From Ruminococcus sp. YRD2003 (GTDB lineage Bacteria > Bacillota > Clostridia > Oscillospirales > Ruminococcaceae): a DNA stretch of 64,000 bases. This document shows, piece after piece, positions 25,778 to 36,500 of the stretch. The notes under the pieces were generated by a model. That model was not told the DNA's origin, searched no databases, and worked only from the letters and a program-made list of their open reading frames with translations. Position 1 is the stretch's first letter. Each line of letters opens with the position of its first letter. A program made the position numbers and the translations under genes. The DNA lies in the NCBI GenBank assembly GCA_900109435.1, contig FNZT01000012.1, forward strand, positions 62,001 through 126,000. The letters run 5' to 3'.

Positions 25778-26383
25778 TTATTTTTGTAGTTTGTCTGGAT
25801 CAACATAATCCTCTCCGCCACCGTGGGAATATTCCTCCTCAATGAGCATATTGTCAAAAATATCCGTGTTCATATACAGCTCGTGAATGAGCTTTATGAT
25901 ATCCATATTGCTGCTGTAGCAGCCCTTGACCTTGTATTCGTCGAACGGAGTGTTTTTCTTTTTGCTGGTTTTTCCGTTAACGATATTCCAACGTCCGAAC
26001 TCCTCATATTCCTCGACATCGCTTATGTATACATCGTTCTTATCATAAAATTCATCAAGGTCACTTATTAGAGCCTCTGCCATTATCTGAGGAAGTGAAG
26101 GTGTGCCTGACCCGCCGTCGTTGTCAAATGCGAGGGTTATAGTTTTTTCGTCAGCGGAGGCTTTAAGAGTATAGCCGTCTGAATAGAAGCCGAGATCATA
26201 GTGGTTATCATTTTGAGAATTAACTTCAACATTCACTGTTGGCTAAATGCCGTTTTTATTTGAGAAGATGTCTATGATGTCCGGATTGTTATCCAATAAA
26301 CTTATTAAAGGTTCGATATTTAGCTTGTAAGAGATAAAACTGGAGCTTGAAGAGTTTGTGACAAAATCTGTTCTTATTTTCAT
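25778..26383 (-). pseudogene. Short NSSSSSF protein interrupted by an in-frame TAG
   Basis: ATG at 26383 begins MKIRTDFVTNSSSSSF and runs 46 residues to a TAG (26243-26245). The very same frame continues without another stop from a GTG at 26236 to 25778 (about 152 residues: NVEVNSQNDNHYDLGFYSDG ... GGGEDYVDPDKLQK, acidic and Tyr-rich). Together they look like one ~200-residue gene broken by a single amber codon. Possibilities: a nonsense mutation, a sequencing error, readthrough, or two separate ORFs with the second starting at GTG 26236 (weak ribosome site). I favour a disrupted gene. Confidence 0.6.
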
Positions 26384-26424
26384 AAGTTTACAGCCTTTAG
26401 TTTAAAAAATCGTTTATGCGTCCT

Positions 26425-28302
26425 TTATTCGGTCTCAACATCTGCTGAGAAAACCGAGCTAAGAATCTTTTTCATTTTTTCAGTATCTTTTTTTTGCGGA
26501 GCATTCGGGTCGAGCTCGCTCACTATTTGCGCATATTCATTTGGCTGAATTATAGCCACAAGGTCTAAATACTGTTTTGCCCTTGATGATCCGACATAGA
26601 ATTCCAAGCCCTTGAAGCCTGTAAACGATTCTTTGTCGAGGTCTATCATAACAATAGCGTCAGCTTCAAGCCCTTTGTATCTGATACAGGTAGTAAATCT
26701 GTAATACGTGCCATTATGTTCATAGAGATAGTAGCCGTTATCTTTTCCGCTGCCTGGAGAGACTTTATCGGCAATGCATGAATACTCAATAGTTCCTGGG
26801 GTAAGTATAATAACATTGTCCAGCATTGCTGTTTTATACTTGTCAAGCACGTTGTTCAGAGCTTTTACCGCTTTCTTTTCTCCGCCAACAAGGTGCATAA
26901 CAGGTTTTGCGGGCTCATACCAGGTACAAGCTGTTTTAGGCTTTATTGCTCTGTTTTTATTATCCTTCAGCGGAGTTACAGATGTTTGTGCGATCTCCTT
27001 TGTATTACGGCAGTTATAATGCAAGGTCAAGCGGCAGTCACTGTTATTTATACAGTCGGGAAGCTTGTACTTCGCTTTGCTTCCGCCCTGTATCATCTGG
27101 TATTTGTCATAAAACAGGTAGAAAGTGCCGTTTTTTTCAAGCACAAGCTCCTGTAGCGTATCAATGATAGTGCAGTTTGATTCCGCGTCGGTTGCCTCGT
27201 CTGACTCGTCTTGTTTGTCGATAAGCCCAAAGTCCTGCCCTTCGTCAATGATAACGTGTTTATATTTGAATTTATCGGTGCTATCGACACAATCAAGGAG
27301 CCACTCAAGCAGTCCGTCAAAGTCCTTGAAGTTGCCGACTTTTTCCTTTGCAAGCCGAGATATCGTCATGAAATCCACATTTTTGAATTGATTGCGGTAA
27401 GCCTTTGAGGGATTGTTTTTGTGGAGCGCGTTCAGATTATCGCATAGCAGGCGATTATAACAAAGGAAAAGCACCGATTCATCATCTATGCTGTTTCGGC
27501 GAGCTTTTTCGACTGCTATCATGGTCTTTCCTGTTCCTGCCGCGCCATTTATTACGGCAGTCGGCTGGTCTTCGAGAAAATCAAGAAGCCTGTACTGCTC
27601 GTAGAGAAGCTGATTCATATGCTCCTCTATCATAAGGTTTTTAGCGGCAGGAGAGGGAATAAGGTGGAATTCGGGACAGAATACAGAATCCAGAAGCATC
27701 CGAAATTCGTCGCTGGTAATATCGTTTTTTATAGCGTCGTCCTCGTCGAGCGGATGGGGTATGGTAATTGAAAAAATACTTTCAATCTTCTTGGTCGGAT
27801 CGGCAAGGTCCTCGCAGAAAAGGGTAATGTCTGTAGATACGCCTTCGGGCAAGCCGTTCTGTCTGTTTTTTTCTTCAAATGAACTCTGAGACATTCCAAA
27901 AAACCATGCTGCATGAAACATTTTGCATCTGAAACTGATATTTGCGACCTCTGGATTCTTATGATACCTCATTTTGCTGCGAAGAGCCCGTTTCGCAGTT
28001 GCAGCCTGTTCATAGGGACCGCCGTGCTTCATTTTCTTGTTAGAGGAATAATACCAAGTTCTGTCGGTATAATGGATATTATCTCCGTTTTTTGCTTCAA
28101 TACAAAGCACGCCTTTTCTCTGATTGGCGACGACGAAATCGATCTCGCGTTCAATCATTTTCCGATTTACTACTTCATTTATCACAACACTATGAAATAC
28201 GTAGTAGTCATCGGGCAGCTTGCTGAGGGCGTTGAAAACAACACCCTCATCGCTCTTTATGTCAAAATCCTTTGGTACAGGAGGTATCATATGTGCAGAC
28301 AT
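26425..28302 (-). CDS. NERD nuclease-related domain plus superfamily I helicase
   Basis: 625 residues. The N-terminal NERD domain has EREIDFVVANQRKGVLCIEAK, with the Asp and Glu-x-Lys of a PD-(D/E)xK-like site (residues ~51-71). A UvrD/SF1-type helicase follows: Walker A INGAAGTGKT (~251-260), VIIDEGQDFG (Walker B, ~350), and a C-terminal half with YKGLEADAIVMIDL and EFYVGSSRAKQYL (motifs V-VI). NERD-helicases are frequent in phage-defence loci. It starts 1 nt after the large helicase gene, sharing its operon; ribosome site AAGGAAG lies across the junction. Confidence 0.85.
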   Translation of the reverse strand: MSAHMIPPVPKDFDIKSDEGVVFNALSKLPDDYYVFHSVVINEVVNRKMIEREIDFVVANQRKGVLCIEAKNGDNIHYTDRTWYYSSNKKMKHGGPYEQAATAKRALRSKMRYHKNPEVANISFRCKMFHAAWFFGMSQSSFEEKNRQNGLPEGVSTDITLFCEDLADPTKKIESIFSITIPHPLDEDDAIKNDITSDEFRMLLDSVFCPEFHLIPSPAAKNLMIEEHMNQLLYEQYRLLDFLEDQPTAVINGAAGTGKTMIAVEKARRNSIDDESVLFLCYNRLLCDNLNALHKNNPSKAYRNQFKNVDFMTISRLAKEKVGNFKDFDGLLEWLLDCVDSTDKFKYKHVIIDEGQDFGLIDKQDESDEATDAESNCTIIDTLQELVLEKNGTFYLFYDKYQMIQGGSKAKYKLPDCINNSDCRLTLHYNCRNTKEIAQTSVTPLKDNKNRAIKPKTACTWYEPAKPVMHLVGGEKKAVKALNNVLDKYKTAMLDNVIILTPGTIEYSCIADKVSPGSGKDNGYYLYEHNGTYYRFTTCIRYKGLEADAIVMIDLDKESFTGFKGLEFYVGSSRAKQYLDLVAIIQPNEYAQIVSELDPNAPQKKDTEKMKKILSSVFSADVETE

Positions 28303-28303
28303 A

Positions 28304-31300
28304 TTATTCTTCCTTTCTGATATGGCTCATTACAAGCTCTGCATTGATATTTTCGCCTATCATGTAACAATACCAGTTGTATTTTTTTAAGATCTTATAT
28401 TGATTTTCGGTTCCGGGCGTGAATAGTGCGACTCTTGATCTTCCCCAGAATAGTTCAGGCCATATATCCTTTTCGCTTGTTGGCAGCTTTGAATCTGTTA
28501 TGGGATTTTCAAAGTTTCCGTCTGCGGCGGCAGCTATAAGTTTTTCAAGCCCACGCTTTATGGATTCGTCATCTGTATCGTCGCGAAGCGCTTCAAGCTG
28601 AGTGAGGGTATCAGGATTTGCTGAAGTGTCCTCAGGTTCGTATGAAAAGGTTTTTATTCCTATCTCTTCAGGTACTTCTGATGTTTTAGCAGAAATACCC
28701 TTTTCTTCAGCATTTTTCACATTATCTGTCTCTGCATATAGCAGCCAGCTAATATATTCCTTTGCCAGGCCTCTTGATATCATATCGTGAAAATGTTGGT
28801 TTGAGTAATTTCGCAAACAGCCATAGCAGGAGGTCTCCTCAGTACAGCCGCACATACCTGATACCTTATTCAAGGCTTCGCGGAGAACAGCGTCAAAATT
28901 ATTGTATATGTATTTCACAAATCCTGAGCCGCCTGAGGTATCGTCAAACAGCACGAGCTCTCGAGATTCGGTCACGCACCCACTGATATCGTCGCGGCTT
29001 ATATCAAGGGCTTTGCTTGCACCTTCAAGTATAGCATAAAGCACGGACATATCCTGGTTCTTGTCCTGCGTTCCTGCGAGAGAGACCTCATGAGAGGGGA
29101 GGGCTATCTTGATTATATCGGTCGAAAATTCGTGTCCGAGAGAAACATTTATCAGGTTTTTGGACTTGCATTTCTTTTTGTACTTTGTGATGTGTTCATT
29201 TCCCTTTAGCGGAGTAGTAGGGTCAATGGTGTATCCGCAGGTCGGGCAAACTCGTAATCCTCTGCCGTTCATTCCCTGATTGAGTACAAAGAGCTTTCCC
29301 CCTGGTGAATAAGTTATATGCGCAGCCTTCCCCTTGAAGCTCATATCCTTTTCCATTGCTTCTGCCTTCTGCTTCTCAGTTAGGTCGTCTATCCCCCAGA
29401 ACTGAGTCTGTGTTGCATAATAGCGTGCAGGCTTAGTTTCGCCGACGGGCTTGGGCTTGTATTCGATCTGTGTTGAAAAGCCAAAAAGCGGAATGATGAA
29501 TTTCTTTGGATTCATAACTGTATCGCAGTATCTGCATATCCTTTTTGAAGATTCATCAATATCTGCTGTGACATATATCATATTTCTGTCAGGCGGAGAT
29601 ATCCTCTTGCAGTTTGGACACTCATGATACACATATGTAGGCCAGCCTTTGTCAGGGACAGTGTTTATCGCATAGCTCTCCCATATCTTGCCGTTGGCGA
29701 CGATTTTTGCAGGAGGAGCAAATTCGCTTATAGCTATTTTGAGATCACGCGAAAGGTCTATTTTTCTTGCTTCTTCTTCAGTGCCTCCTATAATATCGAG
29801 CGATACAGTGTCAATTGGAAAGCCATATTTAGGCAATACGCCCTTTGAGCTAAGGAAATTGATAGAGCGTTCTTCTTCAAGTGTCTCGATGAGCTTATCA
29901 GCAGCTATTGCTCCATATTTATCAGCATCATCAGAGAATCTCTTGAGTTCCTCGATATTCGCTTTGCGTTCGGAAATAGCCTTTGTAAGCGAGCCGTCGT
30001 CGCCTGAAATATTATCAATAAACTTCCAGTCGTCAACTCCGAGCGTTCTGCACACATCAGCAGGGATAGCATTGTGGATACTTTCAAGCAGCTCTTGAGG
30101 TTTATCAGACAGGGCAGCTTTGAGTTCATCCGCCATATTTTTCTCTTCATTACAAGAAATGATACGCTTTGTGTTTTTTGTGAAATAATCGGGGTATCTC
30201 TTAAAGAACCATGCTACTATGATTGAATTCATGTGGCGTTCGGCTATCTTCTCGTTGTTTGTTTCCAGTACAGGGGGCTTTATTCTGCCTGCAATGATCT
30301 GTACAGGGTCATGATAGAACGTCATATCATGACTCGTTCTTCTTGAAAAAGTAACTGAAAAAGCAGCCGACGATGTTCGCCTTCCTGCGCGTCCTGCTCT
30401 TTGGATATAGTTTGCTGTTTCAGGAGGTACATTCCTCTGGAATGTAGCCTCAAGCTCTCCGACATCTACACCCATTTCAAAAGTTGTAGAGCAGCTCAGA
30501 ACATTGATTTTTCCAGCCTCAAAATCACGCTGATATTGGCTTGCAGTTTCAGCTGAAAGCTGAGCTGTATGCTCTCGCGCTACCATAGGAATGAATTTGT
30601 CGTCTGCAAAAAGATCGCTGTAATATGGTGCGTTCTGTATGATGCTTGCCTCGACCTCTTCAAGAGTACCGTTACACTTCATCATCTGACATTTGCCCTT
30701 TATTGAATAGCTGTAAACTTTACGGCACTTGGTGCATCGGTAGAGCTTATCGTGCGGTTCGATATATCGGAAATACCATTTTTCGTGATTAAGCTGGTAC
30801 ATTCTGCCGTTAATCTTATCGTTGAGCTCGATGAGATACCCTTTCCTTGTCATTAGAAGCATCAACTCATATATTTCTTTCAGTTCCTTTATTGCCTGTC
30901 TTTTTTTCTCATCTTCGGTCAGCGGCTGATCCTCTAAAAGCTTTAGCATGAAAGATAGTCTCTTATTGTTTGAGTTATCTTTGGGTATAAATCCGTATAT
31001 GTATGCATCTGAGGTAATGAGCGAATGGCTTTCTCTAAAACAACCGCTATGATTCCTTGGGGCGAAAAAGTCATTTGTTGCTCTGAGGGTATCTGGATAG
31101 CTGGAAGCGCCCTTCTGTCGGAGCGTATCCATCATGAATCGGATCAAATTCCACAGGTCATTACCGCTTAGTCCTGCTTTCACAATATTCGGTTTAAACG
31201 TAATCGGTTCAGGTTCTATGCTGATATATCCGAGACCTTCTATTCCTGTATCAATATCCGGATTCAGGTATTCCTGCATGATATAGAGTGCAGCCTGTTC

Positions 31301-33574
31301 ACGCTTCTGGTAATAAGTCATATTTGCCTGACGTTCGATATCGAAGCTGTATAAACCTGTTTTATCTGCCTTGTTAGTTACTCTGCTGATAAGGTCCTTA
31401 AAGCTTATCTTTTTTTCATCAGCTTCACGGAGACATTGAAGTATGACCTTTCTCCACATTACGAGATGATACTTTTTCTCAAAGAATCCTGCAAAAAAGG
31501 CGGCTTCCTGTCTGTTATCCGAAAATATGAGCAGCTTTCTGCCTGTTTCGTCATCAAGCTGTACAGCGGGAGTGCTTGCTCCATCATCGGCAAAAGGGTC
31601 GTCCTCGAAAGGGTCGTCAAAAACTGCGTTTTTAGTATCATTTGTGAGCGGTCGCGGAGGTATCGCGTCGTACAGGCTCTTTGCAATCGTAAATGTTGCA
31701 GGCTGATTTGCTGTAAGGAAGCGTTTTATCAATCCTTTTTTTGTAGCTCCGCAGCATGGGCAGCAATTAGATTCGCTGTCCTTTCCCGAATACTTCAGAT
31801 TATAGACTAAAACGATCTTCTCAGGATCATTATTCTCACAGCAGTCGAGTATATGCTTTTCAGCAAAGGGAGTAAGTCTTCCGCAGCAGAGGCATAGGTG
31901 GTATTTTTCCAGTTCCTTCAATTTATCTTTTTCTTCAAAGGAGTCATCCTCATCAAATCCATTGAAATCGATAGTACTGTCATTGGATATAAAGAGATAC
32001 TCGGGCTTTTCTGCGTTGCTTGTCTGAACAAAATAATCGCCATATTCTCGTGTTACTACTTTGCCTACGAGATACTCCTGCTGGCATTTCTGACAGTCAG
32101 CGAGCTCAAAAACGGAGCATACCTGATCATCGTTACGTACTTGTTCTTTACGGTCGAGGTAGACTTCCTTTTTAGGATAAAATCGTGCGAACATTCCTTC
32201 AAGCGATTTAACGAAAAGGTGGTATCTTGCAGGGAGAAGCGCATATTCAAACTCGCTCTTTTTTGCTGCTGCTGCAAGCTCGATGAGGTCTATCAGAGCG
32301 TTCTCCCGTTCTCTCTCAGATGGGATATCATCAAAAACGTTCCCAGCGACGTCCTCGAGCTTTTTGGGCTTGCTTTCAAGAGCAGAATACACCCTGAAAA
32401 GCCTTAGATCTGATGAGAGAACATTGTATAAAAATGCGCCTTTTTGAACCTCGTTCATTTCGCTGACGCGTTTTTTCAATGCCGTATAATCATTCGGCGA
32501 AAAGAGCTTTGCATCTTTCGGCACAGTACGCTTGATACGCTTTGTAGTTATTATATCGTCCTCGGAAAACGGTTCGTCGAACAGATTTTGCGCAAAAAGC
32601 GCGAGCCCTTTTTTTCCGTCGTTGCTGCCGAGCGTCGCAGATGTTGCAATACATCTGAACGGCTTGTGCATATTGTGTCTGATACGTTCTTTCACGCGCC
32701 TAAGAAGATAAGCAATCTCAGTGCCGTTTGCTCCCTTATATGTGTGCGCTTCGTCAATTACGATAAACTGCCAGTTCTTAGCTGATGAATTGTCAAAAAA
32801 CGGTGCAGTATCTGGACGCAGCAACATATATTCGAGCATTGCATAGTTGGTAAGCAGGATATGGGGAGGCTTTGCTGCCATCATTTCTCTGCACATTAGT
32901 TCATTAGGTATAGATTTCCTCTGCGCCTCGTCAATGTCTGAAATATGCGCTTCGTCGTACTCCTTGTGCAGGCGCGTTTCTGCTTCCTCGGGAGATTCCT
33001 CCTTGCCGTTTTTATTTGTTTTTATCGCGTGTGCAGTTTCACCCGTGTATCTTCCAAATGTGATATCAGGATAATCTCTCAGCAGCTTCCTAAGCTTTTT
33101 CTGCTGGTCGTTTGCAAGAGCGTTCATTGGAAATATTAAAAGTGCTCGTACACCCGCGTCAAGTGTGCCTTCTTCTTTTTCACGCATCAGGGAATTGATT
33201 ATCGGATACAGATAGCATTCTGTTTTTCCAGAGCCTGTGCCTGTTGAAACGACCATGTTCCGCTGTTTGGTGATAATGTGTCTGAGTGCATTTTCCTGAT
33301 GTATACGAAGCTTCCAGTCTTCATAGTGTACACTTTTTCCCATTACTGAAAACTCTCTGCTTATCAAACCTTCATCAGCGAGAGCTTTTAAGCTTTTGCC
33401 TTCGACAAACGGCAGGGTAGTCTCAAGGAAAGGGCCCTTTACAAACTCTGTATTTCTTACCGCCTCATGTGCCAGTTTGGTTATAACAGGGTCTTTAACG
33501 CTCAGGATAGAAGCAATATAATTCTGATAGTCAGTCCTTATTTTTTCCGTCGTTTGACGTGGATTCATTGACAT
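28304..33574 (-). CDS. druE: Large DEAH helicase with C-terminal DUF1998 (DruE-like)
   Basis: 1756 residues. Superfamily II motifs: Q-like region, Walker A STGTGSGKTE (~110-118), VIDEAHTYKG (DEAH, ~274), TSATLGS, then MGVDVGELEATF and YIQRAGRAGRR (motifs V-VI, ~1150-1190). Several Cys clusters suggest zinc binding (CCGR...CC; CPNCKR...CRYC). The C-terminus is a DUF1998/MZB-type region: DDTSGGSGFVKYIY followed by CGCTEETSCYGCLRNY. This size and architecture match DruE of Druantia, and, more distantly, MrfA/YprA. It overlaps the upstream gene by 10 bp. Assignment to Druantia type III is inferred from size, domain order and the partner gene. Confidence 0.78.
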   Translation of the reverse strand: MSMNPRQTTEKIRTDYQNYIASILSVKDPVITKLAHEAVRNTEFVKGPFLETTLPFVEGKSLKALADEGLISREFSVMGKSVHYEDWKLRIHQENALRHIITKQRNMVVSTGTGSGKTECYLYPIINSLMREKEEGTLDAGVRALLIFPMNALANDQQKKLRKLLRDYPDITFGRYTGETAHAIKTNKNGKEESPEEAETRLHKEYDEAHISDIDEAQRKSIPNELMCREMMAAKPPHILLTNYAMLEYMLLRPDTAPFFDNSSAKNWQFIVIDEAHTYKGANGTEIAYLLRRVKERIRHNMHKPFRCIATSATLGSNDGKKGLALFAQNLFDEPFSEDDIITTKRIKRTVPKDAKLFSPNDYTALKKRVSEMNEVQKGAFLYNVLSSDLRLFRVYSALESKPKKLEDVAGNVFDDIPSERERENALIDLIELAAAAKKSEFEYALLPARYHLFVKSLEGMFARFYPKKEVYLDRKEQVRNDDQVCSVFELADCQKCQQEYLVGKVVTREYGDYFVQTSNAEKPEYLFISNDSTIDFNGFDEDDSFEEKDKLKELEKYHLCLCCGRLTPFAEKHILDCCENNDPEKIVLVYNLKYSGKDSESNCCPCCGATKKGLIKRFLTANQPATFTIAKSLYDAIPPRPLTNDTKNAVFDDPFEDDPFADDGASTPAVQLDDETGRKLLIFSDNRQEAAFFAGFFEKKYHLVMWRKVILQCLREADEKKISFKDLISRVTNKADKTGLYSFDIERQANMTYYQKREQAALYIMQEYLNPDIDTGIEGLGYISIEPEPITFKPNIVKAGLSGNDLWNLIRFMMDTLRQKGASSYPDTLRATNDFFAPRNHSGCFRESHSLITSDAYIYGFIPKDNSNNKRLSFMLKLLEDQPLTEDEKKRQAIKELKEIYELMLLMTRKGYLIELNDKINGRMYQLNHEKWYFRYIEPHDKLYRCTKCRKVYSYSIKGKCQMMKCNGTLEEVEASIIQNAPYYSDLFADDKFIPMVAREHTAQLSAETASQYQRDFEAGKINVLSCSTTFEMGVDVGELEATFQRNVPPETANYIQRAGRAGRRTSSAAFSVTFSRRTSHDMTFYHDPVQIIAGRIKPPVLETNNEKIAERHMNSIIVAWFFKRYPDYFTKNTKRIISCNEEKNMADELKAALSDKPQELLESIHNAIPADVCRTLGVDDWKFIDNISGDDGSLTKAISERKANIEELKRFSDDADKYGAIAADKLIETLEEERSINFLSSKGVLPKYGFPIDTVSLDIIGGTEEEARKIDLSRDLKIAISEFAPPAKIVANGKIWESYAINTVPDKGWPTYVYHECPNCKRISPPDRNMIYVTADIDESSKRICRYCDTVMNPKKFIIPLFGFSTQIEYKPKPVGETKPARYYATQTQFWGIDDLTEKQKAEAMEKDMSFKGKAAHITYSPGGKLFVLNQGMNGRGLRVCPTCGYTIDPTTPLKGNEHITKYKKKCKSKNLINVSLGHEFSTDIIKIALPSHEVSLAGTQDKNQDMSVLYAILEGASKALDISRDDISGCVTESRELVLFDDTSGGSGFVKYIYNNFDAVLREALNKVSGMCGCTEETSCYGCLRNYSNQHFHDMISRGLAKEYISWLLYAETDNVKNAEEKGISAKTSEVPEEIGIKTFSYEPEDTSANPDTLTQLEALRDDTDDESIKRGLEKLIAAAADGNFENPITDSKLPTSEKDIWPELFWGRSRVALFTPGTENQYKILKKYNWYCYMIGENINAELVMSHIRKEE

Positions 33575-36500
33575 AGCTTTTCCTCTTTTCTAACCAAATA
33601 TACAAAAGTGGCTGCCATTACCAGATCCCTTTGGGATATCTTTGGAGCAACTCTGAAAGCATTAGCCATGAATCTTTCGCCTGTTCTCGCAGCTTTGGCA
33701 TATCTTTTGTATTCACCAGGGATAACAGTCAGAAACGCTGCCAGCCCCTGCAAGTAAAAATATCGTGGGTATTTATTGATGTTTAAGACGGACAGTGGGT
33801 CGTCTTTATATCTTTCGCGCAGAGCCGCCTTGAATCGTTTGACTATATCTCCAAGCTCACTGTCCTTTTCAAGCTCTCCGAAGGCTTTGATTATATTCTC
33901 GCATTCCTCTTTGACCATAGCTATCATGAGAGATTTCTTCCATGCGAGCATATCACATTTTTCATCATGACTTGATCGATACCACTCAACGTATTGGTCA
34001 ACGTATCTGATACCGTCAAAATAAATACCGTAGTCGGGCTTCTTGGAAATATCAAAGATAACGGAATTATGCGTTGCTATGACCATTTCCGTCAATGGCT
34101 GCATATTACCCGATATTTCTTTTGTAAGTGCTATCCTTACTCTGCATGGGCTTTCTTCTTTAAGGAATTTTCGCTGTTCAGAAGATATTATGGATATATC
34201 CTCCTCATTCGGAACCGACAGGATGTTGAGCAGAGCCTCTTTGCCTATCAGTTCCCTGTAGCGCTCTCTTCGTACAGTATCAGAAACAGGCGCGTCCACA
34301 CCCATAAGCAGCAAAAGAGACAGCTCTGCTGACTGATTTTCCAGTTTTTCAGCAAGCTCCTTTGAATCGTCAGAGCCTCGTTCAAACAGCAGCAATCCAT
34401 ATTCGCGCAGGCATATTTCAAATATCTCATTTGGACAGTCAAGCTCTGAAAGCACCCTTATGAGTTTAAGGCGTCGGCTTCCATTCAGTATGTTTACACA
34501 AACAGCATTCATGCACTTACGAATGGACTGCTTCTTTGCGTCTGTACATTTAGCTTGTGCAAAATAAGCCAATGCTACGAGCCGCTCATAGTCGCACCTG
34601 CCGAGCTCTAACGTATCAAGTTCGGAGACATGATCGCATTTTCTAAAGCTATCGCTATGATTGATATCTCCGCTTATCCCTGCGTTAATGACATCTTTGA
34701 TGAGCTGGTCGAGCCAATCTGAAAATGTTATGATTGGAGTATCCTTTCCGCGCAGGCTGACATACATTACATTTTTGCCGTTTGAAAGCTCTATACCCGT
34801 ATCGTCGTCAGCAAAAAAGTCTATATTTCGGCTTTCTCCCTCGACAACATAAATTCCGTCTTCAAGTTCCTTGGGACACTTGTATCCGCGTTTCTTTCCG
34901 TTTTTGCTGACCTTTGATTTTTCATATTTAAGTTTCAGCAAGAATTCCTGCGTGCCGAAACGCTTTATTAACAAGTTCTTGTTTTCGTCATTAACATCCA
35001 AAACTATGATACCGTTTTTCATATAATATGGGCGTGCTAACATCTCAGACTCATCCGAAACCACCATTACGGGTATGTATTTATCTTCTTCATCACCGCA
35101 ACAAAGCTCTATCTGAGCTGGGAGCGGACAGCTTTTTAAAGTATCATAGAACGCTGTCAGACTGAAATTTCCGCATTTATTTACAGATAACGGGAATTTC
35201 TCCACCTGTTCGATGCCATTGGCTGTTCTGAGTTTCAGTTTATACTGACAATCTGAAAAAGCTCCATAGGTTTCAAGCCGCACCCAATATGTCATTTCAT
35301 TCAGGGCATTCAAGCCGATATGTGGCGTTTTTCCATTTGATTCAAGCTGTGATAAGCCATGTTGATCGAGGACGTCGATGGCTAAAGGTGCAACAGGCAG
35401 TTCAAAACTGCAATTATAGAATTCGTTTTTTAGTGTACAGCTTATTGTGCCGATGTTCGGCGGACATTCGACAATATATCTGTCCCTGTCACTGCTGACG
35501 ATACAGTTCTGAAATTCCATTTCCCAATCGTTAAGCCGCTCAAACCAAAATCTTTTGCGCTTTTTCCTGTCCTTTCGATCATGCCACTTTATTTCGGGGT
35601 CGTAGTCAGTTTTTATATCAGGGACATAGCTGAATTCAACTTGTTTAAGGAAACGGTCATTCTGATACAGCCTTATGCTGTAAACTCCGTATCGGGAGAA
35701 TATATCCTGTCCGTATTCTTCAAGCGAAATACTGTAAACGCCGTTGTTAAATTCATCTCCGATATCAATACTTTTACTGCCGAGCCGCAATTCATATCCT
35801 TTAGTATAGGTATCGGCATCAATATTGATCGTCAGAGTCGGGAGTTTTGTAAATAGTCTGCTATCATTTTTATTGTCTGGAAAGAATAATGTTGTTCCGG
35901 AAAATCTCATTTCGATTTGAGGTTTTGTACGAAAACAGCGTACAGTCGTGCCAGCCGAAAAGCACAAATATGAGGTATTATCTGAGGGCTCTGCGGAAAT
36001 GACGAAATAGTTCTCGCGATTGGTGGGGTAGGATTGGAAATCTACGGAAACGTCCTTTTTTTCTGTGATCCTGACAGACGAATGATGAATAATTATCGAA
36101 TACGGAACAGGAAGATTATCCGTGAGTATCATACGTCCGTTTGAGTTGAAGAAAACGGGTCTGTCTTCTGCGATGCCATTTATTTCCCAATCAATTATGG
36201 AGTTTGGAGGAACATCATCTTCACGTTCATATAAAGTCACCTTATATCTTTTTGAAGGACTTACAGGAATTATCATAGACTCCACAAATCTTTTTCCTTC
36301 GTCGCCGAATACTGTCATTCGTTTACTGAGAGTTTCAGAATTATCGGTAACGATCTGCCATTCAACGTCATCTATCCACTCAGTTTTCATTATTGTTCGC
36401 GGAAGAACCAGACAAAGTCCTCGCTTGCCATTTTCAAAAAATAGGTATGGCTTGGTCTGGAATTCCTTGTTTTTTCTGTTTACAGAAGCCTCTTTTGTTT

